A stretch of DNA of 64,000 nucleotides from Defluviicoccus sp. (lineage in GTDB: Bacteria > Pseudomonadota > Alphaproteobacteria > Rhodospirillales > Defluviicoccaceae). A model generated the notes under the pieces. It did no database searches. It was not told where the DNA came from and worked only from the letters and a program-made list of their open reading frames with translations. The translations under genes were made by a program, and so were the position numbers. Shown piece by piece: positions 1 through 8,580 of the stretch (position 1 is its first letter; each line of letters begins with the position of its first letter). The stretch is taken from positions 1 through 64,000 of the forward strand of contig JARSSM010000015.1 in NCBI GenBank assembly GCA_029624735.1, read 5' to 3'.

Positions 1-135
1 CCCCGCATCCCTGCCTCCCAACCCCAGCCCGGCAAACGGAATCACAAACGCCCCCCAGCCGCTACCATTTTCAGCAGCCTGCTAAAGCGTGTCGCGGTAG
101 GTTAACTGTCAACAGTATGGCGCCTTACAGGTTGA

Positions 136-798
136 TTAGCCTGCCTGCTCGGCCGCCTGCCAGACGCGGCGCAGCTCGTCATCGGAAAGCACCCGATCCC
201 GCCGCTGGATGCGCGGTCCCTTGATGACCGTGCACGGGTTCACTTCAACGCGTCCGCGCTCGATCGCCCAGTTGAACATCTTCCGCAGCACGGCCAGGAC
301 GACGCGAGCCGCCTGCGGCCGGTCCCCGAACTCGTCAACCATGCGCGCGACGTCGCGCCTTCGCACCGCGTCAAGGGGGAGGTCGCCAAACCGCGGCAGA
401 ATGTCGCGCTGCAAGACCCGCTCCTGCTCCTTCCAGCCGCGATTGTGCCGCATGCAGTGCAACTGGACGAAATCCGCTGCCGTCGCCGCAACGGTGTTGG
501 CCAGCGCTTCTTGTTGCGCCACCCGCTTGGCCTCCCGCTCGGCACGGGGATCAACGCCCTTGGCCACGGTGGCCATCCGATCACGGGCGAGCTCGCGCGC
601 GTCCGCAAGGCCAATTTCGGGATAGCGTCCGATGGTGTCCTTGGTCGGCTTGCCATTGATCCGATAGCGCACCGCCCAGGATTTCCCGCCACTCGGCTGC
701 ACGACGAGGTAGAGACCGCGCGCCAGATCGTCGGCAATTTCACGCCGAGATCGCCCCGGTTTCATCGCTTCAACCGCCTTCGTGGTCAGTCTGGCCAT
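136..798 (-). pseudogene. Tyrosine site-specific integrase, C-terminally truncated
   Basis: The 220 residues match the N-terminal half of phage/island integrases of the DUF4102 type: the start MARLTTKAVEAMKPG, the arm-binding domain with a YRINGKPTKDTIGRYPEIGL-like stretch (about residues 45-65), and the core-binding SAM-like domain up to about residue 195. The ORF stops just after the segment that opens the catalytic domain (LSDDELRRVWQAAEQ). The catalytic R-K-HxxR-Y region is absent, and full-length relatives run to about 400 residues. It lies beside a tRNA-Lys fragment at 956-1001, the usual place for an island integrase. It is probably inactive, unless the remainder is supplied in trans. 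Confidence 0.85.
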
Positions 799-816
799 GA
801 TCAGCTGCTCCCTTTC

Positions 817-862
817 GGGGTAACACTGGGGTAACAGATATTGTGTGCTAGGATGTTACCCC
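817..862. promoter_or_regulatory. Cluster of three GGGGTAACA sites upstream of the integrase
   Basis: GGGGTAACA occurs at 817-825 and 828-836 as direct repeats with an 11-base period, and inverted as TGTTACCCC at 854-862. The cluster lies between the integrase start codon (798) and the tRNA fragment (956). Repeated short sites here are typical of integrase arm-type or excisionase sites or an autoregulatory operator. The function is inferred; the repeats are seen directly. Confidence 0.5.
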
Positions 863-955
863 ATGTTCCAGCATGTCGCAATAAATTTAACCATGGCAGC
901 AAGTTCGCGAGAATTACGTTCACCTATGTTTACCCTTGAAAACACTAGATCTAGT

Positions 956-1001
956 ACTCTTAATCAGCGGCTCCAAGGTTCGAGTCCTTGTGCGCCCGCC
1001 A
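956..1001 (+). other. 3' part of tRNA-Lys(CTT): probable attachment-site duplication
   Basis: These 46 bases read as the 3' part of a lysine tRNA: anticodon loop CTCTTAA, the 3' anticodon-stem strand TCAGC, T-arm GGTTCGAGTCC, the 3' acceptor strand and terminal GCCA. The bases before it do not form the 5' anticodon stem, D-arm or acceptor strand, so this is not a functional tRNA. Integrases that target tRNA 3' ends leave such a copy at the far junction, so the integrated element should lie to the left and the intact tRNA-Lys should be beyond the window. Confidence 0.7.
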
Positions 1002-1091
1002 TCAGACCGAATAGGTAGCGGGAGGAACCACGCGGCGTTGGCTTGGACGGCTCCCGGCTTTCGTCGAGCCGCTCTGTCGCGGTCGCTGGCG

Positions 1092-1210
1092 CCGCACCGC
1101 CCACAGCACGATTTCGCCCTCGAAGTGGCGCCCCTTGAAGTCCGACACGGCCAGCCCCTTGCCCCTTGCTCGGACCACATCCCGCCGGACAGCCCCGATC
1201 TTTGCAACAG
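1092..1210 (-). pseudogene. IS6-family transposase 5' remnant with terminal repeat
   Basis: Read on the minus strand from a GTG at 1148, the translation SDFKGRHFEGEIVLWAVR matches the well-conserved N-terminus of IS6/IS26-type DDE transposases, after which similarity stops. TTTGCAACAG at 1201-1210 matches the inner ten bases of the IS26-type terminal inverted repeat, and its distance to the start codon (about 60 bases) fits that family. Only this end of the element remains. Its position right beside the tRNA fragment suggests that mobile elements have entered this site more than once. Confidence 0.6.
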
Positions 1211-1271
1211 AACGGTTGCATTTGGCAGCCAACATTTCTATATTCGCGATCGCTGATGGGCGGGAAAACCT

Positions 1272-1436
1272 ATGAAAGTCAATCCTTTGATCGCCGCCAT
1301 CGTCGTGGGGGGGGACGATTTCCGGCCTGCTCAGGGGGTTGTCTATACGCAGACGGCGAAAGGTTGGGTGCTCAAATTGGCACCAGAACGGCAATTCACA
1401 ACAAAAGGAGAAAGGGGGAAAGAATGCGGACATTAG
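1272..1436 (+). CDS. Possible small ORF upstream of the DUF1254 gene
   Basis: A 54-codon reading frame starts with ATG AAA GTC AAT CCT and ends in TAG before the DUF1254 gene. It has no recognised domain, and its hydrophobic start (residues 4-13) is too short and is broken by GGDD, so it is not a convincing signal peptide. No strong ribosome binding site precedes it. It may be non-coding leader DNA or the remnant of a gene lost to frameshift. Confidence 0.2.
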   Translation: MKVNPLIAAIVVGGDDFRPAQGVVYTQTAKGWVLKLAPERQFTTKGERGKECGH

Positions 1437-1513
1437 CATTTGCTATGCCCGTGCTTCTCAGCAAGCCCACCACGGCACGTGAAATCTTGACTCGTTCGGG
1501 AGGAGGAAAACCC

Positions 1514-3022
1514 ATGACGAATAGCGCGGCCAAGCACAAACTGGCGAACTGGCGCCCGGTGTTGCTCGCTTCGGTAAGCGCGCTTTCCCTGATGGTGGCG
1601 CCGCTCGCCATGGCTGAGGGGAAAGGAGCCGGTGCGCAGACGAAGCTGACCCAGGCGCAGGCCGAGGCGCTGGACGAGTGGACCTACAGCCTCGCCCTTC
1701 AGGTGGCGAACTGGGGCCTGCCGCTCGTCACCATGTACAACCTGCGCCACAACGATGCGACCGGTCCCCATGCGAAGGCCAAAGTCAACGACATCTGGCG
1801 CATGGAAGATATTTCGACCCCGGAGCTCGCCAAGCAGGCCGGGTATGTCACGCCGAACGTCAACGTGATCTACGGATTCGGTTTCCTCGACCTCGGGCCT
1901 GAGCCCGTCATATTGAGCGTGCCCAATTCGGATAACCTCTACTATGTCGTCGAGATCGTCGACATGTACACCAACGCCTTCGCTTACGTCGGTGGCAAAG
2001 CGACCGGCTACCAGGGAGGCCAGTTCGCGCTCGTCGGACCAGGCTGGAAAGGCACGTTGCCTGCCGGCGTGACCCGGATCGATGCGCCGACGCGGTGGGT
2101 GCTTATCCAGCCGCGGGTGCATCTCTACAAGGATGGCAAGGTCGTCCACGATATGGCGCGCCAAGTGATGGACACGATAACCACCACCGGACTGGCGAAA
2201 TTCGAAGGCAAGACGCCGGTCAAACTGCCAGCCTACGACTTTCCGGCGCCGGTGACCACGAACCCGGACCTGCCGGTCAGCGCCCTTGATTTCAAGGATC
2301 CGCTGCAGTTCTGGGAGCTGTTCTCGACCGCGATGAACGAGAATCCGCCGCCGGAAGACCAGATCAAGGCGCTGATGCCGAGCTTCAAGCCGCTGGGGAT
2401 CGAACTCGGCAAGCAGTGGGACCGCTCCAGCGTGTCGCCGGAAGTCGTCGCGGCAATGTCCAAGGCCGCGAGCAAACTCCCGACCATATTGACCGAGCTT
2501 CCCTTCGGCTCGCACTACCAGGGGGCGTTTATTCCGGCGCCGACGATTGGCAATTCACAGACCGACTACCGGACGCGCGCCATCATCGCCCGTATCGGGC
2601 TGACGGCGAATACGCCGGAGGAGGCGGTCTACTGGATTTATACCGTGGACAGCGCTGGCCAGCCGCTGACGGGTGACAAGTCCTATGCCATGACGTTCAA
2701 GGAGGGACTCCCCTACGACAAGCCGGGTTTCTGGTCGCTGACGATGTACGATGCGAACAACAACTACACCGTTCCGAACCCGATCAACCGCTACATGCTC
2801 GGTAGCGACACGCCCGAGCTGAAGAAGAACGCCGACGGGTCGTTCACGATCTACATTCAGGCCGAGAGCCCCGGAAAAGACAAGGAGGCGAACTGGCTCC
2901 CGGCGCCGAAGGGGCCGTTCTACCTCATCCCACGCTCCTACGCGCCGGCGAAGGCGACGGTCAACATCCTGACCGATCCGACCTCGTGGCCGGTGCCCGC
3001 AGTCGAGGAATCGAAACGCTAA
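1514..3022 (+). CDS. DUF1254/DUF1214 domain protein, exported
   Basis: The 502-residue protein begins with a Sec signal peptide (hydrophobic core near residues 15-30, ending APLAMA). A DUF1254 domain follows (about 50-200, including NVIYGFGFLDLGPEPVILS), then a C-terminal DUF1214 domain (about 370-490, including GFWSLTMYDANNNYTVPNP). Proteins of this two-domain type are exported and common in environmental proteobacteria; their biochemical role is not settled. The ATG at 1514 was chosen because a GGAGGA ribosome site lies about 8 bases upstream and the signal peptide starts there; longer in-frame starts would bury it. A strong hairpin follows the stop, so it looks monocistronic. Confidence 0.85.
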   Translation: MTNSAAKHKLANWRPVLLASVSALSLMVAPLAMAEGKGAGAQTKLTQAQAEALDEWTYSLALQVANWGLPLVTMYNLRHNDATGPHAKAKVNDIWRMEDISTPELAKQAGYVTPNVNVIYGFGFLDLGPEPVILSVPNSDNLYYVVEIVDMYTNAFAYVGGKATGYQGGQFALVGPGWKGTLPAGVTRIDAPTRWVLIQPRVHLYKDGKVVHDMARQVMDTITTTGLAKFEGKTPVKLPAYDFPAPVTTNPDLPVSALDFKDPLQFWELFSTAMNENPPPEDQIKALMPSFKPLGIELGKQWDRSSVSPEVVAAMSKAASKLPTILTELPFGSHYQGAFIPAPTIGNSQTDYRTRAIIARIGLTANTPEEAVYWIYTVDSAGQPLTGDKSYAMTFKEGLPYDKPGFWSLTMYDANNNYTVPNPINRYMLGSDTPELKKNADGSFTIYIQAESPGKDKEANWLPAPKGPFYLIPRSYAPAKATVNILTDPTSWPVPAVEESKR

Positions 3023-3034
3023 GAGCTGATAGCG

Positions 3035-3074
3035 CACGTTAGGCTGGGTGGGGCTTAACACCCGGCCTAACGTG
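3035..3074 (+). terminator. Hairpin after the DUF1254 gene
   Basis: CACGTTAGGCTGGGTG at 3035-3050 pairs with CACCCGGCCTAACGTG at 3059-3074 across an 8-base loop, giving a 16-base-pair stem with one G-T pair. It starts 12 bases after the DUF1254 stop codon. There is no clear T-run after it, so it could be a terminator of reduced strength or a 3' stabilising hairpin. Confidence 0.6.
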
Positions 3075-3205
3075 TCCCTGGGTTCGCAGCGTTTTGTTGG
3101 ACAACACGCGACGGTGTAAGTTACGCGCTTGATCGAAGATCCGAGCAAACTACGTTCAAGCGCATTTCTCTTGGCAATCCGCGCCGAAAGCGCATCGCTG
3201 CTTCG

Positions 3206-3372
3206 TTGGCGGCCGTGGCGATAGCTGCCCGCGTCAATTGCCCAGCTCATGCCCTGGGAGAAGGCAGTACGGCGACCGGCAGTACTGAAGCGCAGGGCAG
3301 CCTGGCGGCGGCGGCTCAGAACCCGATTGCCGCTATGGTGAGCCTGCCGTTTCAGAACAACACGTTCCTCCT
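3206..3372 (+). pseudogene. 5' remnant of an outer-membrane 'neuromedin U'-type protein
   Basis: The frame encodes a possible signal-peptide end followed by LAAAAQNPIAAMVSLPFQNNT. The motif NPIAxxxSLPFQNNT is the conserved start of the mature outer-membrane proteins commonly annotated as neuromedin U or transporter, which are often found near DUF1254 genes. Similarity ends at about 3370 and the following gene on the minus strand ends at 3416, so almost the whole beta-barrel is missing. This is a degraded fragment rather than a functional short gene. Confidence 0.55.
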
Positions 3373-3415
3373 CACCGTCCCACCCGCCGGCCCTGTGCTT
3401 GGACCAAACTCTCGC

Positions 3416-4786
3416 TCAGTCCCGCTTGATGATGCCGGTGACTGCGGCGATGCCGAGGGTCGTCAGCAGCCAGCCTAGGGCAATGTGCAGCCACAGATAG
3501 ACCTGGGTCCAGAAACCTCTGACGTCCGCCTCGTCCGGCATCCACCAGGCTTCCTGGTGGAAGTCGATGATCGGCAGCGCGGTGTCGATGGCGTACACCA
3601 ACGGCTGGAAGCGCGGATAGCCCGAAGGCAGCGCGGCGCAGGTTCGATAGGCCGTCACCTGCGCCTCGCCCAGCTTGACCGGGAGCATCGTGCCGCCGCC
3701 CACCGGGCCGGAGAAGATCAGCGTACCGAAGGCGATCAGTGCAAGGAGGCACCCCAGTGCCCGGCCCGGGCGGTAGCCGTAGCCGACCGGCCACAGGACG
3801 AGGTGGCGAGCCAGGCGGGAGGCGCGATTGCCGCTGCGGGCGATGAGCGCCTGCTTCCTCGCAATCGCGATCTTGCGCGCGTCGTCGTCGTGGCCCATCT
3901 GGCGCAGCACCTTGGCGAGCTGCTCGTAGGGCTGCGGCGAGAAGTACCGCGGGTTCTGCCGGCGCAGCCAGTCGAGCCGCTTCTCGGCATCGGCCATCGA
4001 TGAGGCCGCGATCGTGCCGTAGACGAAGCCGCTGAGATCGAGTGCGCCCGGCCCCGGCCAGCTTTCGAGGTCGTCGGCCAGCACGCCCACCGTCGCATGG
4101 GCGAGACTGACACGCCCGGCCGGCGGCGCCTGGAGCTGCCGCCAGAACAGGACGCCTTGGACGTCCGCGCGGTCGGCATTGAGCGCAACGCCTTCCGGAT
4201 TCTCGAAGCTCCCGCCGCTACAGTCGAGATTGCCGCCGATCTTGGCGCCGAGGAGCCGAACCTCGCCGCTCGCCCGCGTGCCGCGGAGAAGGAGTGCTCC
4301 CTCCACCGTTAGCCGATCGCCCTCCAACCCCGGCAGCCGGCTGCCGTCCAGGCTCAGTACCTTCAGCGTCGCATCCCGCACTATGGGCGCGGCCGTGAAG
4401 GCGCAGCCCCAAAAAGCCAGCCGCACTGCAACCGTCGCCGCCTCCAGATCGAGGGCGCCATCGATGCGTGCGCCTTGCACCTGCACGCCGCGGGGGTCGA
4501 GCGGCCAATCGGGGCGGAGGCCGAGGCACAGCGCGCGCAGCACGTCTGCCCGCAGCGCCCGTTCTGCGCCCCACGTCTTTGCCCGCGCCGGATCGTCGGC
4601 CGCCGGATTGTTCACCCGGAAATCGCAGACTGCCCCGGCCGCGGCGGCGGCGATGACGCGCTGCTCGGCCTCGTTCGGTTGCAGCGCGGCGGCGGTCGGT
4701 TGCGGTTGCGTGGCCACGAGCGCGTCCTCTTCCCCCCCTCGACGCCTGCCATTCCGCCGCCTCTCGCAGCGGCCGGAACCCGCCAT
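3416..4786 (-). CDS. Predicted membrane protein with N-terminal beta-helix-like repeats
   Basis: The protein has about 456 residues and no family I can name. From about residue 95 to 265 it carries repeating short strands of the kind seen in pentapeptide or right-handed helix proteins (VQVQGARIDGALDLEAATV, LTVEGALLLRGTRASGEVRL). A linker follows (ADAEKRLDWLRRQNP, about residue 275) with a repeat-like helix pair (PYEQLAKVLRQMGHDDDARK). Two membrane segments come next (about 345-365 and 430-450). The architecture suggests a cytoplasmic scaffold anchored to the inner membrane. ATG 4786 is taken in preference to a TTG at 4816; the exact start is uncertain. Confidence 0.6.
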   Translation of the reverse strand: MAGSGRCERRRNGRRRGGEEDALVATQPQPTAAALQPNEAEQRVIAAAAAGAVCDFRVNNPAADDPARAKTWGAERALRADVLRALCLGLRPDWPLDPRGVQVQGARIDGALDLEAATVAVRLAFWGCAFTAAPIVRDATLKVLSLDGSRLPGLEGDRLTVEGALLLRGTRASGEVRLLGAKIGGNLDCSGGSFENPEGVALNADRADVQGVLFWRQLQAPPAGRVSLAHATVGVLADDLESWPGPGALDLSGFVYGTIAASSMADAEKRLDWLRRQNPRYFSPQPYEQLAKVLRQMGHDDDARKIAIARKQALIARSGNRASRLARHLVLWPVGYGYRPGRALGCLLALIAFGTLIFSGPVGGGTMLPVKLGEAQVTAYRTCAALPSGYPRFQPLVYAIDTALPIIDFHQEAWWMPDEADVRGFWTQVYLWLHIALGWLLTTLGIAAVTGIIKRD

Positions 4787-5024
4787 GGTCCCGCCCGGTT
4801 CAGCCGGTGTCGGCAAATGGCCCGCGATCGGCGACGAGCCGGTGCCGGGGGAGGGACTTGCCCCCCGGCCCGCGCATTACGAATGGACGCTGGTCAGTTG
4901 TCAACGCCAATCATACACCAGCAAAGTGGTGCGTTTTCAGGATGTTCATCGAATCACAGGCGGCACGGCCGCGCTGCTGGCAAAGGTGACAAGCGCGCTC
5001 AAGTTGCGTTGAGGGCGTCTGATC

Positions 5025-5912
5025 CTATGGATGAGCGGGCGTCGCCGGCGGCGCGGCGGTGATCAGCGCCGTGACGACCAGCGCCCTGAGCTCCGGGGTC
5101 GCCAGCGCATCGAGGTGGCCGCCGCCGCGCACGACCCAGAACTGCTTCGGCTCCTCAGCAGCGTTGTACAGCGCTTTCCCGTGCGCCAGCGGCACCACAA
5201 GGTCCAGGTCCCCGTGCAGGATGATGAGCGGCAGCGGGGCCAGCTCGGCGATTGCGTCCACCGGGTCGTAGCCTTCCTCGATTCCGGCCGACAACAGCCC
5301 CTTGAGCGGCCACGTCAGCCAGAATTCGGCGAGCTTGTCGCGGACAATCTGCCGGTAGCTGGAAAAGGCGCCATCGACGACCAGCAGACTGAACCGTCCT
5401 TTCAGCTCCGAGCGCGCGAGTGCCGTGATGGCGACGCTGCCGCCCAGGCTCTGGCCGAGCACACCCACCGGCCGGTCTGTCAGCCCCTCCTCGGTCTGCA
5501 GGTGCAGCGTTTGCGCCAGCGCCGCCTCGGCATCGAGGTGCACGCCTGCGAGTGTCGGCGTGCCGTCCGAGCGGCCGTAGCCGCGATAATCGAAGGTCAG
5601 GACGCTGATGCCTTCCGCCGGCAGCCAGGCGACGAAGCCCAAGTGGCTGGCGACGTTGCCGGCATTGCCGTGCAGGTGCAAGAGGAGGCCCTTCGGATCG
5701 CCACGCGCGGGCAGGAACCAGCCGTGCAGCGGCGTTCCGTCCGCAGCCTCGAACCAGACATCGCGGTAGGCGAGGCCGAGATCCGCGGGCGAACCGGTCA
5801 GCGTTCGCGACGGGTGGAAGAACAGATCCGTGCAGCCGGCCGTCGCCGCCACGAGGAAGAGCGCCAGGACAGCACGGCGGCTCAGAAATACCAATGCAGT
5901 GCGGTCGACCAT
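5025..5912 (-). CDS. Alpha/beta hydrolase, predicted lipoprotein (BEM46/FrsA-like)
   Basis: This 295-residue serine hydrolase has a lipoprotein signal (hydrophobic stretch 12-26 ending AATAGC) that would tether it to the membrane. Family features follow in order: an HGNAGN oxyanion motif (about 80-85), the strand DYRGYGRSDG, the nucleophile elbow GQSLGG (about 153-158), an acid residue in HGDLDLVVP, and the catalytic His in GGGHLD near residue 265. The substrate is not indicated. The start overlaps the end of the upstream DUF4105 gene by 31 bases, so the two are probably co-transcribed and translationally coupled. Confidence 0.85.
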   Translation of the reverse strand: MVDRTALVFLSRRAVLALFLVAATAGCTDLFFHPSRTLTGSPADLGLAYRDVWFEAADGTPLHGWFLPARGDPKGLLLHLHGNAGNVASHLGFVAWLPAEGISVLTFDYRGYGRSDGTPTLAGVHLDAEAALAQTLHLQTEEGLTDRPVGVLGQSLGGSVAITALARSELKGRFSLLVVDGAFSSYRQIVRDKLAEFWLTWPLKGLLSAGIEEGYDPVDAIAELAPLPLIILHGDLDLVVPLAHGKALYNAAEEPKQFWVVRGGGHLDALATPELRALVVTALITAAPPATPAHP

Positions 5913-7831
5913 TCACCGAAACTTTCATCGCCGTCGTTGCGCAGGCCGGCCTCGATCCGCCAGGACAGATTGCGCGCCAGCCGAAACCCCTGGCCGAGCG
6001 CGGCGCGATAGAGAAACGAGGTCCGCTCGCTGCCCCAAACGCTCTGCTGCTCTGCGCGTGCCCTGAGCGTCCACCAGGGTCGGACCGCCCAGACGAGATC
6101 GACCGCGGGACCGAGGCCGGCGATGCGGTCACGCGGCCAATCACCGCTGCCGTACAGCGCGCCCGCGATCTGCGGTGACACGATCATGCCTGCGCCCAGC
6201 CGCCAGGCGGGACCGGCGCCGCCTTCGAGGCCGAACACCAGATCACCGGCATCGTCGCCATCCTCGCGCAGCCGCTTGAGGCCGATCGCGGTCCGCCACG
6301 ATACCGGCCGGAACACTTCATCGCGCGGCGACAGCGACTGGATGGCGATCGCGGTGACTTCCTCGACCAGCGGGGCACCGCGCGCATACTGGCGCAGCCG
6401 CAGGCTACCGAGTTCGATCGCTGCCCCGTCGACGAAGCCGCCTGCCGGATCGAGGAGATCGTGATAGACGGCGCGAAAGCCGATCTCGCTGAACGGCCGC
6501 GTGCCGGTCATGCCGAAGCCGCCTGCGAGCCGCGCCGACAGGTGACCCTGATCCGGCCGCGGCGGCGGCTCGGTGGCCACCGCGTTGCCGCCTGGCACTT
6601 GGATGCCGGCCCGCGCCGTGAGGATCCGATGGGCACGCGGCGCCATCTCGGTACGGCTGAGCGCGCCGGTATCGCGCCGGTAGCGCAGCACGCCCTCGGC
6701 CAATTCCAGCACCCGCGCCCGTTCGATGGCCGCCAGCTCGGTCACCTCCGGCGCGCCGGGATCGAGCGTGCCGTCGGCAAGCGCGAGGGCCAGGCGCTGA
6801 TGATCTGCCGGCATGGCTGCCTGCAGCCGGCCGATGCGGGTCCGCGCCGAGGGGCGAAACACGGCGCTGCGGACGAGGCCCGGTTCCTCGGTCAGCACGC
6901 GGACGGTATCGACCGGTACGGCGTAAAACGGAAACCGCTGGGTCAGTTCCAACGCCGGCCGGGCGACGTTGATCAGTGACAACAACACGAACGAACAATT
7001 GGTGGTGAAGAAGTAGTAATCGATCGGCTGCTGGTTCAGCTCCCACAGGTTTTCCAACAGCCGGTGGATCTCGTCCGGCGTGAAGGTGAGCTCGTACTCC
7101 CAGATGTCGCGGTTCTCGATGTCACTGTACTGGGTGACCTTCTCGTAATAGGGCAGCATGGAGAAGTAGCCGCGGTAGCCGCCGCCGAGCCCCTTCAAGG
7201 CAAAGACCACGCCTTCCTCGCCCTGGTGGTCGGCGGCAAAATGGATCGTGTAGGAGACCAGCCGCGCATCCACCGGCCGCCGCGGCGGGTCGATCCGGAT
7301 CAGCGTGTGGCCGAACATCGAAGACGGGTTGTTGAGATAGGCGGCCGGGAAGACCAGCGTCATCGAGCCGGGATCGACGTCGGCAAGCCATTCTGCCAGT
7401 GCCGGGCAGGCGTGCTCCGCAAGCCGCGCCGGATCGAACTGGAGCTCCTCCTTCAGCCAGCGATAGCGCGCCGGCTGGCGGCATTGCGCATGCGCATCGG
7501 CGCCTTCCGCCGGCAGTGGCGCGAAGAAGGCCTTCAGCGTTGCGTCAAGTTCGGTCGCAGGGTCGGTCTTGCCGGCGGCGGCATTATAGAAGGCGGCGTT
7601 GTCGACGAGGCCGGTGACGCCGGTGCCAAGCGGGTCCGGAACATAGTGGACCAGCGCCCGCCACTCCTTGGTGTCAGCAAGCCCGCGGCGTGTTGCTTCG
7701 GCGATGAGCTCAGCCTGATAAGGAGAGCCGGCTTCAGCCGCTGCGGCTGCCGCCGACAGATGCGCCGCAAGGATGGCGAGTGCCGCCGCGGCGCCAAGCC
7801 GCCATCCGGACATGAAAGAGCCGGGCGTCAT
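5882..7831 (-). CDS. DUF4105 (Lnb N-terminal-like) exported protein
   Basis: The protein has about 649 residues with an N-terminal signal peptide (ending in an alanine-rich segment near residue 35). The DUF4105 domain lies at about 120-320 and contains the characteristic stretches NNPSSMFGHTLIRI and YYFFTTNCSF. The C-terminal 200 residues resemble outer-membrane beta strands and end in the aromatic WYF, typical of barrel-targeting proteins. DUF4105 shares a fold with papain-like peptidases/amidases; the His in FGHTL and Cys in TTNCS are the likely catalytic pair (inference). ATG 7831 was chosen because the longer start would overlap the upstream gene; ATG 7813 is also possible. Confidence 0.8.
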   Translation of the reverse strand: MTPGSFMSGWRLGAAAALAILAAHLSAAAAAAEAGSPYQAELIAEATRRGLADTKEWRALVHYVPDPLGTGVTGLVDNAAFYNAAAGKTDPATELDATLKAFFAPLPAEGADAHAQCRQPARYRWLKEELQFDPARLAEHACPALAEWLADVDPGSMTLVFPAAYLNNPSSMFGHTLIRIDPPRRPVDARLVSYTIHFAADHQGEEGVVFALKGLGGGYRGYFSMLPYYEKVTQYSDIENRDIWEYELTFTPDEIHRLLENLWELNQQPIDYYFFTTNCSFVLLSLINVARPALELTQRFPFYAVPVDTVRVLTEEPGLVRSAVFRPSARTRIGRLQAAMPADHQRLALALADGTLDPGAPEVTELAAIERARVLELAEGVLRYRRDTGALSRTEMAPRAHRILTARAGIQVPGGNAVATEPPPRPDQGHLSARLAGGFGMTGTRPFSEIGFRAVYHDLLDPAGGFVDGAAIELGSLRLRQYARGAPLVEEVTAIAIQSLSPRDEVFRPVSWRTAIGLKRLREDGDDAGDLVFGLEGGAGPAWRLGAGMIVSPQIAGALYGSGDWPRDRIAGLGPAVDLVWAVRPWWTLRARAEQQSVWGSERTSFLYRAALGQGFRLARNLSWRIEAGLRNDGDESFGEWSTALHWYF

Positions 7832-7883
7832 TGCCGCCCGGCTCCGCCAACCCGCTCGCAGCCCGCGGGCCGCTATGAACTGT

Positions 7884-8381
7884 TCAGATGTCGGCGTAAC
7901 GGTTGAGCGCCGCATCCTCGCGCATGACGGCGGTGATCGAGGTGGCGACGTCCGTCGCGGTGACGTTCTCGTGCGGCATGATGCGCGCGAACTCCCGCTG
8001 GGTCGCAGCGTAGAACGCCGCGCGGTCCTGAGTCTCGATGCCGATCACGTAGGCGAGCGTGGCCAGCGCCTCGCCGTCGCCACGGGACATGTCCTCAGCC
8101 AGCTGGTTCATGTTCGGGCCGATGAACATCGCCATCCGCTCCGGGACCATCACCTTGCCGTTGCGGGCGCAGCCGGACGTATGCGACGTGATGCCGAAGG
8201 TCTGATTGCCCAGCGTGCCGTTGGTGGTTGCCGCCAGCACCTGCGGGGCGAGGCCGGACTCGCCCTCCCAGGCCATTGAGCCCAAGCCGCAGCCGACATT
8301 GCTGACCGACTTCTGTTGCGCGAGGGCAGGGCCGGCCGCAACCAAGCCCACGACCGCCGCCATAACTGTCAGACGATGCAT
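7884..8381 (-). CDS. DUF3015 family periplasmic protein
   Basis: The 165-residue protein has a clear signal peptide (MHRLTVMAAVVGLVAAGPALA). The mature part carries the DUF3015 pattern: VGCGLGSMAWEG near the start, an NQTFGITSHTSGC segment, then an alpha-helical C-terminal half. Two conserved cysteines could form a disulfide. The function of the family is unknown. ATG 8381 is chosen because AAGGAAGGAAA lies just upstream. The gene precedes the DUF4105 and hydrolase genes on the same strand with about 50 bases between, so an envelope-related operon is plausible. Confidence 0.8.
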   Translation of the reverse strand: MHRLTVMAAVVGLVAAGPALAQQKSVSNVGCGLGSMAWEGESGLAPQVLAATTNGTLGNQTFGITSHTSGCARNGKVMVPERMAMFIGPNMNQLAEDMSRGDGEALATLAYVIGIETQDRAAFYAATQREFARIMPHENVTATDVATSITAVMREDAALNRYADI

Positions 8382-8580
8382 GGAAATTTCCTTCCTTCCA
8401 GACGTTGACGGTGCGTTTTGAGAAACAGGATGATCGCTACACGGATGCGTTGTCAAGCGCCAACGCTTCTAACGCGCAGTCGCGAAGTGCCGCATTTCGG
8501 GCCAGGACTCCGGGCCGAAGATTGGCTTCGCCTGCCCGATGCGCCCGCGCAACCGCCGCAGCAGCGCCGCCGGCAACCCG

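Noticed and set aside
956..1001. Functional tRNA-Lys gene
   Set aside because: Only the 3' part is present; D-arm, 5' anticodon strand and 5' acceptor strand are absent, so it is scored as an attachment-site fragment.
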